A stretch of 64,000 bases of DNA from Lysobacterales bacterium (GCA_016182785.1 JACPFU010000043.1:54399-118398); one strand, 5' to 3'. Positions 42,492-53,331 are shown, counted from the first letter of the stretch. Numbers and translations are program-made. The notes: generated by a model not told the origin, from the sequence alone.

Positions 42492-44177
42492 ATGTCGTAT
42501 CAGGTCCTCGCTCGCAAATGGCGCCCGAAGCGCTTCGCCGAACTGGTCGGGCAGGAGCATGTGGTGCGGGCGCTGAGTCATGCGCTCGACAGCGGCCGCA
42601 TCCACCATGCCTTCCTGTTCACCGGCACGCGCGGCGTGGGCAAGACCACGATCGCGCGCATCTTCGCGAAATCGCTGAACTGCGAGCGCGGCACCTCGGC
42701 CGAACCTTGCGGCGTCTGCTCGATCTGCAGCGACGTCGACGCCGGCCGCTTCTTCGACCTGTTGGAGATCGACGCCGCCAGCAACACCGGTGTCGACGAC
42801 GTGCGCGAACTGATCGAGAACGCGCAGTACATGCCGGCGCGCGGCCGCTACAAGGTGTACCTGATCGACGAAGTGCACATGCTGTCGAAGAGCGCGTTCA
42901 ACGCGCTGCTGAAGACGCTGGAGGAGCCGCCCGGCCACGCCAAGTTCCTGCTCGCGACCACCGACCCGCAGAAGCTGCCGGTCACCGTGCTCTCGCGCTG
43001 CCTGCAGTTCAATTTGAAGCGGCTGACGATCGAGCAGATCGTGTTCCAGGTCGACCGCATCCTCGCCGCCGAGCAGGTCGAGCACGATCCCGAGTCGGTG
43101 CGCGAGATCGCGCGCGGCGGCAACGGCAGCCTGCGCGACGCGCTCAGCCTGCTCGACCAGGCGATCGCGTTCGGTGGCGGCAAGCTGGTGGCGTCGGAAG
43201 TGCGCACCATGCTCGGCACCATTGACCGCGGCGCGGTCACCGATTTCCTCGACGCGATCGTGCGTGATGATGCCGCAGCGCTCGCTGCGCTGATCCAGCA
43301 GGCCTCCGAGTTCCAGCCCGACTACGCGACCGTGCTCGATGCGTTTGCCGAAGCGATGCACGCGATCCAGGTCGAGCAACTGATCCCGGGCGCGGCCAGC
43401 GATGCCGCCTGGCCGGTCGCCGAGTTCGCGCAACGGCTGGCACCGGAAACGGTGCAGTTGTTCTACCAGCTGGCGATCACCGGACGCCGCGATCTGGCGT
43501 TGGCGCCGAGCCCGCGCATCGGCTTCGAGATGACGCTGCTGCGCATGCTCGCGTTCCAGCCGGCGCCGGCAGCGGGCGATGCACCGGCGCGCAGCGCCAG
43601 CAGCGCGCGGCCGACGTCGGCGCCTTCGCTGCCGCCTGCGCCGAGCGAACGCGGTCCCGGCGTTACTGCCGCCGCGATCGCTTCGATGCCGCTCGGGGAT
43701 GCCGTCGCAGCACCGCGCGCGGCGCTGTCGATGGCCATGCCTGCGACAACCGCGCAACCCGCGCCGGCAGCGGTCGAAGCGCCACAGCAGCGCTTCGATG
43801 CGGCGGCATGGATGGACTTCGTCGACCAGTCCGACCTGCGCGGTCCGGCACGGGAGTTCGCGAGCAACCTCGGCTTCGTCGGTGACGACGGCGACACCAT
43901 CCGCCTGTCGCTGCCGGCGAGCCACGAGCACCTGCGCAACGAGTTCGCGCTGCGCAAGCTGCAAGACGCGCTTGCGGTCGCAGCCGGCCGCAGCGCGCGC
44001 ATCCAGGTCGAGCTGGCGAGCGTGATCGGCGACACCGCTGCAACCCGCGCCGCCCGCGACCAGAGCGAACGCGAGGCGGCCGCCGAAGCGGTGATCGCCG
44101 CCGATCCCTTCGTGCAGCGCGCGATCCGCGAGTTCGGCGCGCGCATCCTCCCCGATTCCACCAAACCTTCAGACTGA
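42492..44177 (+). CDS. dnaX: DNA polymerase III tau (clamp loader) subunit
   Basis: An AAA+ subunit of the replicative clamp loader. The 561 residues have Walker A GTRGVGKT (45-52), a zinc-binding cysteine set (Cys64, 73, 76, 79), Walker [10 protein letters not shown] and the SRC sensor [13 protein letters not shown] Pro/Ala-rich linker (about 360-430) leads to a tau-specific C-terminal domain. ATG 42492 starts [15 protein letters not shown], the standard DnaX start. No A-AAA-AAG slippery site for gamma production was noticed, so a single product is likely. It heads the dnaX-ebfC-recR cluster conserved across bacteria. Confidence 0.96.
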   Translation: MSYQVLARKWRPKRFAELVGQEHVVRALSHALDSGRIHHAFLFTGTRGVGKTTIARIFAKSLNCERGTSAEPCGVCSICSDVDAGRFFDLLEIDAASNTGVDDVRELIENAQYMPARGRYKVYLIDEVHMLSKSAFNALLKTLEEPPGHAKFLLATTDPQKLPVTVLSRCLQFNLKRLTIEQIVFQVDRILAAEQVEHDPESVREIARGGNGSLRDALSLLDQAIAFGGGKLVASEVRTMLGTIDRGAVTDFLDAIVRDDAAALAALIQQASEFQPDYATVLDAFAEAMHAIQVEQLIPGAASDAAWPVAEFAQRLAPETVQLFYQLAITGRRDLALAPSPRIGFEMTLLRMLAFQPAPAAGDAPARSASSARPTSAPSLPPAPSERGPGVTAAAIASMPLGDAVAAPRAALSMAMPATTAQPAPAAVEAPQQRFDAAAWMDFVDQSDLRGPAREFASNLGFVGDDGDTIRLSLPASHEHLRNEFALRKLQDALAVAAGRSARIQVELASVIGDTAATRAARDQSEREAAAEAVIAADPFVQRAIREFGARILPDSTKPSD

Positions 44178-44186
44178 GGAAGCCCG

Positions 44187-44510
44187 ATGCGCGGTCCACT
44201 TGGCAACATCATGCAGCAAGCGCAGAAGATGCAGGAAAACATGAAGCGCGCGCAGGAGGAGCTGGCCCATCTCGAGGTCACCGGCAGTGCCGGCGGCGGC
44301 ATGGTCAGCGTGACCATGAACGGTCGTCACGAAGCGCGCCGCGTGAAGATCGACAAGGCGCTGATCGGCGACGACATCGAGATGCTCGAAGACCTGATCG
44401 TCGCCGCCACCAACGACGCGGTGAACAAGGTGGCGGAAGCGGCCGCGGCGCGCATGGCCCAGGTCACCGGCGGCATGAACCTGCCGCCCGGGTTCAAGCT
44501 GCCGTTCTGA
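44187..44510 (+). CDS. ebfC: YbaB/EbfC nucleoid-associated DNA-binding protein
   Basis: A small dimeric DNA-binding protein (107 residues) encoded between dnaX and recR in most bacteria. It starts [20 protein letters not shown] and has the family core [20 protein letters not shown] and [15 protein letters not shown]. It overlaps recR by one base (TGATG). Its exact cellular role is unsettled; links to nucleoid structure and recombination are proposed for the family. Confidence 0.95.
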   Translation: MRGPLGNIMQQAQKMQENMKRAQEELAHLEVTGSAGGGMVSVTMNGRHEARRVKIDKALIGDDIEMLEDLIVAATNDAVNKVAEAAAARMAQVTGGMNLPPGFKLPF

Positions 44511-45112
44511 TGGCGACCGCGTCGCCATTGCTGGATGCGCTGATCGAAGCGCTGCGCGTGCTGCCCGGAGTCGGCGCGAAGTCGGCGCAGCGCATGGCGT
44601 TTCATCTGCTGGAGCGCGACCGGCCGGGCGCGCTGAAGCTTGCGCACCAGCTCGCGCTCGCGGCCGAGAAGATCGGCCATTGCCGGCGCTGTCGCACCTT
44701 CAGCGAGGGCGAGTTGTGTCCGTTGTGCGCCAGTCCGGCGCGTGACGCGGCGCTGCTGTGCGTGGTCGAGTCGCCGACCGACCAGCTCGCGATCGAGCAG
44801 GCGACCGGATACCGCGGTCGCTACTTCGTGATGCTCGGCCGGCTCTCGCCGCTGGACGGGCTCGGTCCCGAGGAGCTCGGGCTGGACCAGTTGGCGCGGC
44901 GTCTGGGCGAGGGCGAGATACGCGAGCTGATCGTCGCCACCAATCCCACCGTCGAGGGCGAAGCCACCGCACACTATCTGGCGCAGCTGGCCCGCCACGC
45001 CGGCGTGCGTGCGAGCCGGCTGGCGCATGGCGTGCCGCTCGGTTCCGAACTCGAATTCATCGACCGCGGCACGCTCGCGCATGCGTTCGGTGGCCGCCTC
45101 GACCTGATCTGA
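44510..45112 (+). CDS. recR: Recombination protein RecR
   Basis: Works with RecO (and RecF) to load RecA onto SSB-coated gaps. The 200 residues have an N-terminal helix-hairpin-helix ([17 protein letters not shown]), a C4 zinc finger ([16 protein letters not shown]), a Toprim domain ([15 protein letters not shown]), and the conserved [20 protein letters not shown] near the end. Translation is coupled to ebfC. Confidence 0.97.
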   Translation: MATASPLLDALIEALRVLPGVGAKSAQRMAFHLLERDRPGALKLAHQLALAAEKIGHCRRCRTFSEGELCPLCASPARDAALLCVVESPTDQLAIEQATGYRGRYFVMLGRLSPLDGLGPEELGLDQLARRLGEGEIRELIVATNPTVEGEATAHYLAQLARHAGVRASRLAHGVPLGSELEFIDRGTLAHAFGGRLDLI

Positions 45113-45122
45113 CGGAGTGCGC

Positions 45123-45467
45123 ATGTCCGATACCTTGTTCGCCAAGATCATCCGCCGCGAAATCCCGGCAGCCATCGTCTACGAGGACGACGACGTGCTC
45201 GCGTTCCGCGACATCCAGCCGCAGGCGCCGGTGCACGTGCTGTTCGTGCCCAAGCGCGCGGTGCCAACGTTGAACGACCTCGGTCCCGCAGATGGCGGCC
45301 TGGTCGGGCAGCTGGTGCTCGCGGCCGCCGCCTACGCCAAGCGCGAGGGCTTTGCCGAGGCCGGCTATCGCACCGTGATCAACTGCAATGGCGATGGCGG
45401 GCAGAGCGTCTTCCACATCCATCTGCACCTGCTCGCCGGTCGGCAGATGGGCTGGCCTCCGGGCTGA
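45123..45467 (+). CDS. HIT-family nucleotide hydrolase (HinT-like)
   Basis: A histidine-triad protein of 114 residues, expected to hydrolyse purine nucleoside phosphoramidates. It has the start TLFAKIIRREIPAAIVYEDDD, LAFRDIQPQAPVHVLFVPK and the triad HIHLHLLAG. ATG 45123 is chosen over a GTG two codons earlier. It is convergent with tgpA, only four bases away. Confidence 0.95.
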   Translation: MSDTLFAKIIRREIPAAIVYEDDDVLAFRDIQPQAPVHVLFVPKRAVPTLNDLGPADGGLVGQLVLAAAAYAKREGFAEAGYRTVINCNGDGGQSVFHIHLHLLAGRQMGWPPG

Positions 45468-45471
45468 GGTC

Positions 45472-47448
45472 CTAACGTCGCGCGCGGAATGCGCGCAGTT
45501 CGCGCGCGAGCCGCTGGCGGTGGCTGCGGTCGGGGTCGTTGGCCGACTCGCCATAGCGCTGTTCGGCGAAGCGACGCGTCAGTTCGAGGATGGCCGGTGC
45601 GCACTCGGGCAGCGATTGCGCGGCGCGCTCGCCGTAGGCAATCGGCCCCTCGGCTTCGGCGCGCGCGACGCCGCAGCGGGCGAGGCGGTCGCCGAATCGG
45701 CGATAGGCGACGAGCAGGGCGTCGCGTTGCGCTGGCACCATGCCGCGCAGGCTGAGCCAGACGCCAAGCAGCAGGCCGATGCCGCCAAACACCACCAGCG
45801 CGCCGCCGAGCGCGCGCCAGCCCAGGTCTTCCAGCCCCACCTGCTGCAGCAGGTTGCGCTGGCGCACGGCGTCGAACTCGATCACCGCCTGGCGCCAGTA
45901 GCGGGAAATCAGGTCGAAACGGTTGCGCCATTCCGCTCCCCAGCCTTCGCTGTACCAGGTCGCGGCTTCCGGCAAGGCCGCGCTCAGGCTGCCGCGATTG
46001 ATGCGCTCGGGTGCCACCGCCGCGGTCGGATCGACGCGGACCCAGCCGCGGCCTTCCAGCCACACTTCGGTCCAGGCATGGGCGTCGGAATTGCGCACGA
46101 TCCAGTAGCCGCCCGAAGCGTTGTAGCTGCCGCCCTGGTAGCCGGTGACGATGCGCGCCGGGATGCCGGCGGCGCGCATCAGGAAGGCGAAGCTGGAGGC
46201 GAAGTATTCGCAGTAGCCGGCCTTGGTGTTGAACAGGAAATCGTCGACGGTGTCGCTGCTGAGCGGCGGCGGGTCGAGGGTGTAGGCGAAGTCGCGATGG
46301 AACAACTGCAGTGCGGCATTGATGATCGCGTCGGCGTCGCCGCCATGCGCCGAGCGCCACTCCGCGGCAAGCTGGCGCGAGCGCGGGTTGCCGGCTTCGG
46401 GCAGGCGCATCGCCGCCCAGCGTTGGCCCATGACCGGCCGGATGTCGAGCTGGTAGCGCCACGCCGAACGGAAGGTGGCCTTGCGCGGGCCGATGATCGG
46501 GCGGAACGTGGTCACCTGGCCGTCGCTGGCGAGGCGCGCGCCTTCCGGGATCTGCAACGCGAAGTCGAGCGGGAACCACCAGTTGCGCTCGCTCGGTTCC
46601 ATCAGCACCTCGTACTCGACCACGCTGTCTGGCTGGTAGCGCAGGTCTGCGACCCGCGACCCGCGGTACAGGTCGGAGCGCGACCATTCGCCGCCGTCGA
46701 ACGACCACAGCACCGGGCCGCGCCAGTAGCGTGACGCGGGCGGCGGTACGGCACCGGCGAAGGTGACGCGAAACGCCGGCGAGTCGTCGTTCCAGAGCGC
46801 GCTCAGCTGGCCCGGGCGCATGCGGTCGGAGATCCCGGTCTTGCCCTGCGTCGCGTCCCAGGGCGCGCCCCACAACGGCGAGGACAGGCGCGGAAACAGG
46901 ATGAACACGGCGATGGTCAGCGGCAGTGCCGCGACCGTCACGCGCGCACCGACGCGCAAGCCGCGGCGCAAGCCGTCGCGCCACGCTGCGGCGGGATCGC
47001 CTTCGCCGACGCTGACCACGTGCAGCAGCACGAATGCGGCGATGGCGACCATGCAGAAATACACGGTCAGCAGCAGCCCTTGCCCGAACAGGAAGCCGAT
47101 CATCGAGAAAAACAGCGCCGCCGCGGCGGTGATGCGCGCATCGCGTGCGGTCGCGGTCTCGAACAGCTTCAGGAAGATCAGCCCGCCGAGCAGGGCGCTG
47201 CCGCCCTCGCGACCGATCGGAGAGCCCGCGGCATATACCAGCAGCCCGAAGGTCAGGAACAGCAGCGGCAGCCGCACCAGCGCGCCCGACGCCCGCACCT
47301 GGTGGCGCGACAGCCAGGCCGCCAGCAACAGCAGGAAGCCAAGCCATGCGGCGTAGGGCGTGGGCATCCAGTGCAGGTGACCGCCGAGCAGCAGCGCGTC
47401 GAGCGCCAGCACCAGCGCGTAGCGGCCGCGGTCGAGCGGCGCGCTCAT
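45472..47448 (-). CDS. tgpA: Membrane-anchored transglutaminase-like protein (TgpA type)
   Basis: A membrane protein of 658 residues. About five N-terminal membrane helices come first, then a large periplasmic transglutaminase-like domain (about 350-520) and a further membrane helix (LGGALVVFGGIGLLLGVWL). The catalytic triad candidates are Cys in AGYCEYFASSFAFLMR, His in SDAHAWTEVWLEG and Asp in VRVDPTAAV. In Pseudomonas aeruginosa the homologue TgpA is essential for viability; the reaction is not established. It is the third gene of a moxR-DUF58-tgpA operon, with ATGA overlap. Confidence 0.9.
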   Translation of the reverse strand: MSAPLDRGRYALVLALDALLLGGHLHWMPTPYAAWLGFLLLLAAWLSRHQVRASGALVRLPLLFLTFGLLVYAAGSPIGREGGSALLGGLIFLKLFETATARDARITAAAALFFSMIGFLFGQGLLLTVYFCMVAIAAFVLLHVVSVGEGDPAAAWRDGLRRGLRVGARVTVAALPLTIAVFILFPRLSSPLWGAPWDATQGKTGISDRMRPGQLSALWNDDSPAFRVTFAGAVPPPASRYWRGPVLWSFDGGEWSRSDLYRGSRVADLRYQPDSVVEYEVLMEPSERNWWFPLDFALQIPEGARLASDGQVTTFRPIIGPRKATFRSAWRYQLDIRPVMGQRWAAMRLPEAGNPRSRQLAAEWRSAHGGDADAIINAALQLFHRDFAYTLDPPPLSSDTVDDFLFNTKAGYCEYFASSFAFLMRAAGIPARIVTGYQGGSYNASGGYWIVRNSDAHAWTEVWLEGRGWVRVDPTAAVAPERINRGSLSAALPEAATWYSEGWGAEWRNRFDLISRYWRQAVIEFDAVRQRNLLQQVGLEDLGWRALGGALVVFGGIGLLLGVWLSLRGMVPAQRDALLVAYRRFGDRLARCGVARAEAEGPIAYGERAAQSLPECAPAILELTRRFAEQRYGESANDPDRSHRQRLARELRAFRARR

Positions 47449-48404
47449 GGCAGCAACGCCAGTTCGCGCAGGCAGGCGGCCGCGAAACCGGCGCCGCTGC
47501 CGGGGCCAAGCTCGATCCCGGGCAGCCGCAGGCGGAAGGTCAGTTGCCGATCGCGCGCCTCGATCACCCAGCGCGTCAGCCGCGAGATGCGTGCCTCGCG
47601 TTCCAGTTGCAGCGCCTGCCAGTCGAGCGTCACCGCATGGCTCTGCGGGTCGGCGAACTCCTTGACCAGCAGGCGTTCCTGGCGTGCGCTCGGCTTCCAG
47701 GCGACGTGCTTGGGCGGGTCGCCGGTGCGGTGTTCGCGCAGGCCGTGCCAGTCGTCGCCCGGAAAGCGCAGGCGCTGGCCCTGCTCGCGCGGATCACCGA
47801 GCGGCAACGCCGGGGCCTCGGCATCGGGTCGCGGATAGACCAGCACCTGCACGTCCGGGTGCAGCACCGACCAGGCCCAGGTGATGCCGAACGGATACGG
47901 CGTCCACAGCCGCAGGCGGCCGACCGGCATGCGTCCGCGGCGCTGCGTCGGCAGCACGATCTCGGCCTCGCCGTCGGCTTCGGCCGCGAGCGACAGCTGC
48001 GTGCGGTGCCGGTCCTGGTCGAGCACCAGGTGCGGTCGATCGGCACCGGCACCGGCGTGGAACGACAGCTTCAGGCGCAGCGGTTGCCCGGCATGCACCG
48101 GGTCGGCGCCGACGCTGCGCAGCTCGATGCGGTTGAGCTGTCCGACGCAGTGGTGGAAGCCGATCATGGTCGTGGCGATCACCAGCAAGGTCAGCAGCAG
48201 CGCCGGGTTGTTGTTGAAGTTCAGCGCGCCGATCAGCATCGCCAGCAGCAGCACCGCGAACGCGAGCCCGAACCGGGTCGGCAGGATGTACACGCGGCGG
48301 GCATGCAGGCGGATCGGCAGCGGTTCGGCCTGGCGGTAGCGCGTCAGCGCCGGCAGCCGGGTTTCGGCGAAGCGCAGCAGGGCGTCGCGCCAGCGTGACC
48401 ACAT
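47445..48404 (-). CDS. DUF58 domain protein
   Basis: A membrane protein of 319 residues with two adjacent helices (GLAFAVLLLAMLIGAL and PALLLTLLVIATTMIGF) and a soluble part containing the DUF58 motif GDDWHGLREHRTGDPPKHVAWKPSA. ATG 48404 begins one base after the moxR stop; a longer frame upstream overlaps moxR and is not used. DUF58 proteins usually occur with MoxR ATPases and may assist protein maturation at the membrane, but function is unproven. Confidence 0.88.
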   Translation of the reverse strand: MWSRWRDALLRFAETRLPALTRYRQAEPLPIRLHARRVYILPTRFGLAFAVLLLAMLIGALNFNNNPALLLTLLVIATTMIGFHHCVGQLNRIELRSVGADPVHAGQPLRLKLSFHAGAGADRPHLVLDQDRHRTQLSLAAEADGEAEIVLPTQRRGRMPVGRLRLWTPYPFGITWAWSVLHPDVQVLVYPRPDAEAPALPLGDPREQGQRLRFPGDDWHGLREHRTGDPPKHVAWKPSARQERLLVKEFADPQSHAVTLDWQALQLEREARISRLTRWVIEARDRQLTFRLRLPGIELGPGSGAGFAAACLRELALLP

Positions 48405-48405
48405 G

Positions 48406-49359
<954 letters not shown>

Positions 49360-49442
49360 GCTTTCGACTCCATGGCCATGCGCCCGATGCTAGCTTGCCC
49401 GATGCGACGTGCAGAAGACGCCGTTGCCGCCGGAGCAGCGCA

Positions 49443-51293
49443 TTGACGACGTTCGTCGCCTCCTCCGCCTGGCGCTGGCTGTGGCTGTTGCTGGTCGCCA
49501 AGTTGCTGCTGGCGATCGCGGTGCCGCCGTTTGGCGACGAAGTGTTCTACTGGCAGGAAGGCCGGCACCTGGCCGCAGGCTACAGCGACCTGCCGCCGCT
49601 GACGGCGTGGCTCGTGCGCGCCGGTTGCGCACTGCTTGGCGACAACCGCCTCGGCCTGCGCATCGGCTTCGTGCTGTGCGGGTTCGCGACGATCCTGCTG
49701 CTGCTGCACTGGGCAGTCCGGCGCGGGATCGATCCGGCCAAGGTCCTGCCGCATGCGCTGGCGCTGCCGCTGCTGGTCCTCGCCGGACAGCTGGCGACGC
49801 CGGATGCGCCGCTGACGCTGGCCTTCGTCGCCGCGGCGGTCGCGCTCGATCATGCGCTCGATACCGGTCGCTGGCGGCACTGGTGCTGGTTCGCCGCCGC
49901 GCTGGCGTTGGCCTGGCTGACGCACTGGCGCGCGGCGATGCTGTATCCGGTCGGACTGCTGCTGATCGCGATCAGCCCGCGTGCGCGCGTCGCGGCGGGT
50001 GGCATGCGCTTCTGGGGCGCGCAGCTGGTTGGTCTCGCCGGGTTGTTGCCGACGCTGTGGTTCAACCTCGGCCACGACTGGGTCGGGTTCCGCTTCCAGG
50101 CGGTGGAGCGTCATGTCTGGCAGTTCGATGCGATGTCCCTGCTGCAGCCGCTGGAACAGGCGGCGACCGTCGGCGTGCTGCTGTACCCGTTGCTGCTGTG
50201 GGCGATGTGGCGCGCCTGGCAGCGCCGTCGCGAGCCCGGCTGCGACGTGATCGCGGCGATGGCGGTCGCGATTGCCGGCGTGTATTTCTGCGTCGGGCTG
50301 TTCGCCGATGCCGAGCGCACGCGCTTCCACTGGCCGCTGCCGGCGTATCTGCCGCTGCTGCTGGTGTTGCCGGGCCTGGTGCCGAGCGACGCCGCGCGTT
50401 GGCGACTGCGCTGGCGGCGCTGGGCGCTGGCCAGTGGCGCGCTGCTCGCGCTCGCGCTCGGCGCGCTGCTGGTGAGTCTTGACCAGGCCGACGACCGCTG
50501 GCCCCCAGGCGGGGACCGCCGCATCGGCGAGCCCTTCCTCGGTTGGGGCGTCGCGGCGGACGAGACCCTTCTGCAGCTTGCAGCGCAGCCTGCCGACACG
50601 GTACTCGTTGCCGACAACTTCCTGTTCGCGGCGCAGCTCGAATTCGCGCTGCAGGGCGCGCGCCCGGTGTACGTGCTCGACCATCCGCGCAACCGCAAGC
50701 ACGGGCGTCAGCCGCAACTCGCGATCTGGGGCCGCGATGAGGCGGCATTGCGCGCGTTGGGTGTGGCGCGAATGCTGCTCGTGGTCGAGGAGAACGCGCT
50801 GTACGCCGCCGACACGCTGCCGTTCTACCGGCGGCTGTGTCGCGACTTCGGCCACGTCCGGCTGCTGCACGACCGTGCCCTGTTCGGCACCGCCAAGCGC
50901 TTCGTCTGGCTGGAACTGCGGCCCGGCGCGGAGCACGCCTGCCGGCCGCCACCGCTCGGCCTGCTCGATGCACCGGTCGCAGGGCAGCGCGTGCGCGCCG
51001 GGGAGGGATTCTCGCTGTCCGGCTGGGTGCTGCGCGAGCCGCAGGGCATCGACGGCTTCGAGGTGCGCGTCGATGGCCAGCGCGATCCGGTGCTGAGCGC
51101 GAGCTACGGCACCGGCGCGGAATACGTGCGCTCCACCTGGCCTGACCTCAGCGATCCGCATTGGCCGAACGTCGGCTTCTTCCACCACCGCGCCGGCGCC
51201 GAGCTCGCACCCGGCCGCCATCGCATCGAAGTGCTGGCCCGGGCCGACGGAATCTGGCGGCGGATCGCGCTGCGCGAGATCGTGGTCGAGTGA
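49443..51293 (+). CDS. GT39-family (PMT/ArnT-like) membrane glycosyltransferase with C-terminal beta domain
   Basis: A polytopic glycosyltransferase likely using a lipid-linked sugar donor. The 616 residues show the acidic catalytic loop PPFGDEVFYWQEGRHLAAGYSDLPP typical of PMT_2/ArnT-like enzymes, about ten membrane helices in the first 370 residues, a soluble region with FLGWGVAADETLLQLAAQ, and a terminal domain of about 100 residues (GEGFSLSGWVLREPQGIDGF) that looks like a beta-sandwich. The start is uncertain: TTG 49443 has GGAG seven bases upstream, and another TTG lies at 49395. Acceptor and sugar are unknown. Confidence 0.82.
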   Translation: MTTFVASSAWRWLWLLLVAKLLLAIAVPPFGDEVFYWQEGRHLAAGYSDLPPLTAWLVRAGCALLGDNRLGLRIGFVLCGFATILLLLHWAVRRGIDPAKVLPHALALPLLVLAGQLATPDAPLTLAFVAAAVALDHALDTGRWRHWCWFAAALALAWLTHWRAAMLYPVGLLLIAISPRARVAAGGMRFWGAQLVGLAGLLPTLWFNLGHDWVGFRFQAVERHVWQFDAMSLLQPLEQAATVGVLLYPLLLWAMWRAWQRRREPGCDVIAAMAVAIAGVYFCVGLFADAERTRFHWPLPAYLPLLLVLPGLVPSDAARWRLRWRRWALASGALLALALGALLVSLDQADDRWPPGGDRRIGEPFLGWGVAADETLLQLAAQPADTVLVADNFLFAAQLEFALQGARPVYVLDHPRNRKHGRQPQLAIWGRDEAALRALGVARMLLVVEENALYAADTLPFYRRLCRDFGHVRLLHDRALFGTAKRFVWLELRPGAEHACRPPPLGLLDAPVAGQRVRAGEGFSLSGWVLREPQGIDGFEVRVDGQRDPVLSASYGTGAEYVRSTWPDLSDPHWPNVGFFHHRAGAELAPGRHRIEVLARADGIWRRIALREIVVE

Positions 51294-51294
51294 C

Positions 51295-51879
51295 TCACCC
51301 GAGCGGATCGACCCCGAAGCTGCGCAGCAGGCGGGCGGTGGCGATCAGCGGCAGGCCGACGAGGGCGGTGGGGTCGCGGGTCTCGATGGCGTCGAACAGC
51401 GCGATGCCAAGGCCTTCGCACTTGAAGCTGCCGGCGCAGTCGAGTGCGGCTTCGAGGTCGAGGTAGCGTTCCACGTCGCGGCGCTGCAGGGCGCGAAAGC
51501 GCACGCGGGTGAGGTCGCGTTCGACGCGGCAGGCGTCGCGGGACGGGTCCAGTACCGCCACCGCGGTATGGAACACGACCTCGCGGCCGGAGGCATGCAG
51601 CAGTTGCGCGACCGCGGCGTCGCGGTGCAGCGGCTTGCCGAGCAGGCGGCCCTCCGCAGCCGCGGCCTGGTCCGAGCCGATCAGCAGCGCGTCCGGGAAG
51701 CGTTCCGCGAGCGCGCGTGCCTTGGCGATCGCGAGGCGCTCGACAAGCGCCGCGACGGCTTCCTGCGGACGCGGCGATTCGTCGATTTCCGGCGCGGCGC
51801 AGGCAAACGGCAGCCGCAGTCGCTCCAGCAGTTCACGGCGGTAGCGCGACGTCGAACACAGCACCAGCGGACGCGACAT
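51295..51879 (-). CDS. yceF: Maf-family nucleotide pyrophosphatase (YceF, m7GTP type)
   Basis: A house-cleaning pyrophosphatase; YceF-type enzymes prefer 7-methyl-GTP. The 194 residues have the start LVLCSTSRYRRELLERL, the catalytic Asp region LLIGSDQAAAAEGRLLGKP and a C-terminal SFKCEGLGIALFDAIETRD. The SFKxEGxG motif suits the YceF rather than the YhdE subgroup. It lies next to yceD-rpmF, on the other strand, as in many gammaproteobacteria, and is convergent with the glycosyltransferase gene. Confidence 0.93.
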   Translation of the reverse strand: MSRPLVLCSTSRYRRELLERLRLPFACAAPEIDESPRPQEAVAALVERLAIAKARALAERFPDALLIGSDQAAAAEGRLLGKPLHRDAAVAQLLHASGREVVFHTAVAVLDPSRDACRVERDLTRVRFRALQRRDVERYLDLEAALDCAGSFKCEGLGIALFDAIETRDPTALVGLPLIATARLLRSFGVDPLG

Positions 51880-51882
51880 GGA

Positions 51883-52365
51883 TCAGCCCTCGGTCGCGCT
51901 GTGCGAGGCCGCCGGTGCCTGCGTTCCGAGCAGCGCGTCGGACTGCGCATAGGCGTTCTGCAGTTCGCTGCCCGCCTGTTCCAGACGTGCCAGTTGCTGT
52001 TCCAGCTGCAGGAGCGACTTGCGCGCGGTGTCGCGAACCTCGTTCAGCTTGGCGACCGGGGCGGTGGTGGAGTTCTCGCGGATCCACAGCCTGTGGCTGA
52101 GCACGCGCTTCATCGCGTCCTGGATACCGACTTCCGAGGCCAGCGATGCGCGCGCGCTTTCGGTGATGTCGGCGGGCAGGCGCCCGAGCATGCCCTCGAG
52201 TTCGCGCATGCGCGTGCGCGTCTGCAACAGGCAGGCTTCGAGTCGGTCGGCATCGTCGAGCAGGGCCTGGATCGCCAGATTGCGTCGCTGCTGGCGCCAG
52301 TTCGCAAACGCGAAACCGAGGCCAATGGCCGCGGTGACGATGAAAAGGGCGAGAATCAGCGGCAT
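51883..52365 (-). CDS. Hypothetical membrane-anchored coiled-coil protein
   Basis: Unrecognised. The roughly 160 residues have an N-terminal membrane helix (MPLILALFIVTAAIGLGFAF) followed by a mostly helical, coiled-coil-prone cytoplasmic or periplasmic part (LDDADRLEACLLQTRTRMRE, KSLLQLEQQLARLEQAGSE). The start may lie up to 19 codons upstream, but the internal ATG puts the helix at the N-terminus. It is four bases upstream of maf on the same strand, so the two are probably cotranscribed. Confidence 0.65.
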   Translation of the reverse strand: MPLILALFIVTAAIGLGFAFANWRQQRRNLAIQALLDDADRLEACLLQTRTRMRELEGMLGRLPADITESARASLASEVGIQDAMKRVLSHRLWIRENSTTAPVAKLNEVRDTARKSLLQLEQQLARLEQAGSELQNAYAQSDALLGTQAPAASHSATEG

Positions 52366-52488
52366 GCGGCGGCCCCGGCAGAGGTGGCCGCAGTCTAGCG
52401 GTTTGGCCATGGGCGCGGTCATGCCGCCGCCGCGATCGTGGAAAGCGGATTGACTTCAACGGGTTCGCTGCCTACCATCCGCGCCCTT

Positions 52489-53001
52489 ATGTCAGCGGCC
52501 TTCCCCGAAACCGTCGATGCCTGGCGGATGGTCACATCCCAGCGTCGCTTTCACGGGAGCCTGCCGATCGCCGCATTGCCGCGCCTGTGCGAGAGCCTTG
52601 CCGATCCTTCCGGCCAGTTGCGTTACGAACTCGAGTTCGGACGTGACGGTCTCGGGGTCGCCTTTCTCGCCTTGCGTGTCGAGGGCGCGCTCTCGCTGAT
52701 CTGCCAGCGCACGCTCGAAGCGTTCGCCTGGCCGGTGTCGTTGAGCGTGCGCCTCGGCCTGATCCGACGCGAAGCCGACGAAGCGGCCTTGCCGCCCGGG
52801 TACGAGGCCTTGCTGGTGGGCGGAGAGGGCGAGTTGCGCCTGTCCGATGTGATCGAGGACGAGTTGATCCTGGCCCTGCCGATCGTGCCGACCAAGCCCG
52901 GCGCGGACGAGGCCGGGGAAATCGTCTTCACGACCGAAAACGCCGAAGCGCGTGTCCGCGAACATCCGTTCTCGGCGCTCGCCTCGCTCAAGAAGCAATA
53001 G
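52489..53001 (+). CDS. yceD: YceD family protein (DUF177)
   Basis: A conserved protein of 170 residues encoded before rpmF in most bacteria and linked to 23S rRNA accumulation or ribosome assembly. It shows the central ISLTCQRTLE-type motif as [17 protein letters not shown], and the acidic [16 protein letters not shown] near the end. ATG 52489 is preferred because 17 further upstream codons overlap the probable promoter region. rpmF starts 13 bases downstream. Confidence 0.9.
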   Translation: MSAAFPETVDAWRMVTSQRRFHGSLPIAALPRLCESLADPSGQLRYELEFGRDGLGVAFLALRVEGALSLICQRTLEAFAWPVSLSVRLGLIRREADEAALPPGYEALLVGGEGELRLSDVIEDELILALPIVPTKPGADEAGEIVFTTENAEARVREHPFSALASLKKQ

Positions 53002-53014
53002 TTGGAGAATCGAA

Positions 53015-53212
53015 ATGGCCGTCCAGAAAAGCCGCAAGACCCCATCCACCCGCGGCATGCGCCGTTCGCACGATGCGCTGAGCGCGAAGCAGACCTCGAC
53101 CGACAAGGTCAGCGGCGAGACGCACCTGCGCCACCACATCACCAAGGATGGCTTCTATCGCGGCAAGAAGGTCATCGCGACCAAGGCCGACAAGGCGTCC
53201 AGCGAAGATTGA
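53015..53212 (+). CDS. rpmF: 50S ribosomal protein L32
   Basis: 65 residues starting [22 protein letters not shown], the canonical L32 sequence, with [16 protein letters not shown]. It is in an operon with yceD. A terminator-like hairpin follows. plsX, which normally separates rpmF and fabH in E. coli, is absent here. Confidence 0.98.
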   Translation: MAVQKSRKTPSTRGMRRSHDALSAKQTSTDKVSGETHLRHHITKDGFYRGKKVIATKADKASSED

Positions 53213-53245
53213 TCCCGGCTCCGCGAGGAGCCGCGCGTGTCCGAC

Positions 53246-53280
53246 CGAACCGGTGTGACGAACGCCGGTTCGTTTTTCTT
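53246..53280 (+). terminator. Intrinsic terminator after rpmF
   Basis: The stem CGAACCGG / CCGGTTCG is followed by TTTTTCTTT. It probably lowers or ends readthrough from yceD-rpmF into the fab genes. Confidence 0.82.
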
Positions 53281-53331
53281 TGGCGACGCCACAAGGCTGC
53301 GTGACGCCGCCCGTCATCCGGGGAAGGAAAC

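Noticed and set aside
42492..44177. Programmed frameshift in dnaX producing gamma
   Set aside because: No A-AAA-AAG or similar slippery run was seen in the gene.
52989..53317. Complement-strand frame over rpmF and the start of fabH
   Set aside because: It overlaps the secure L32 gene and a terminator and has no recognisable content.
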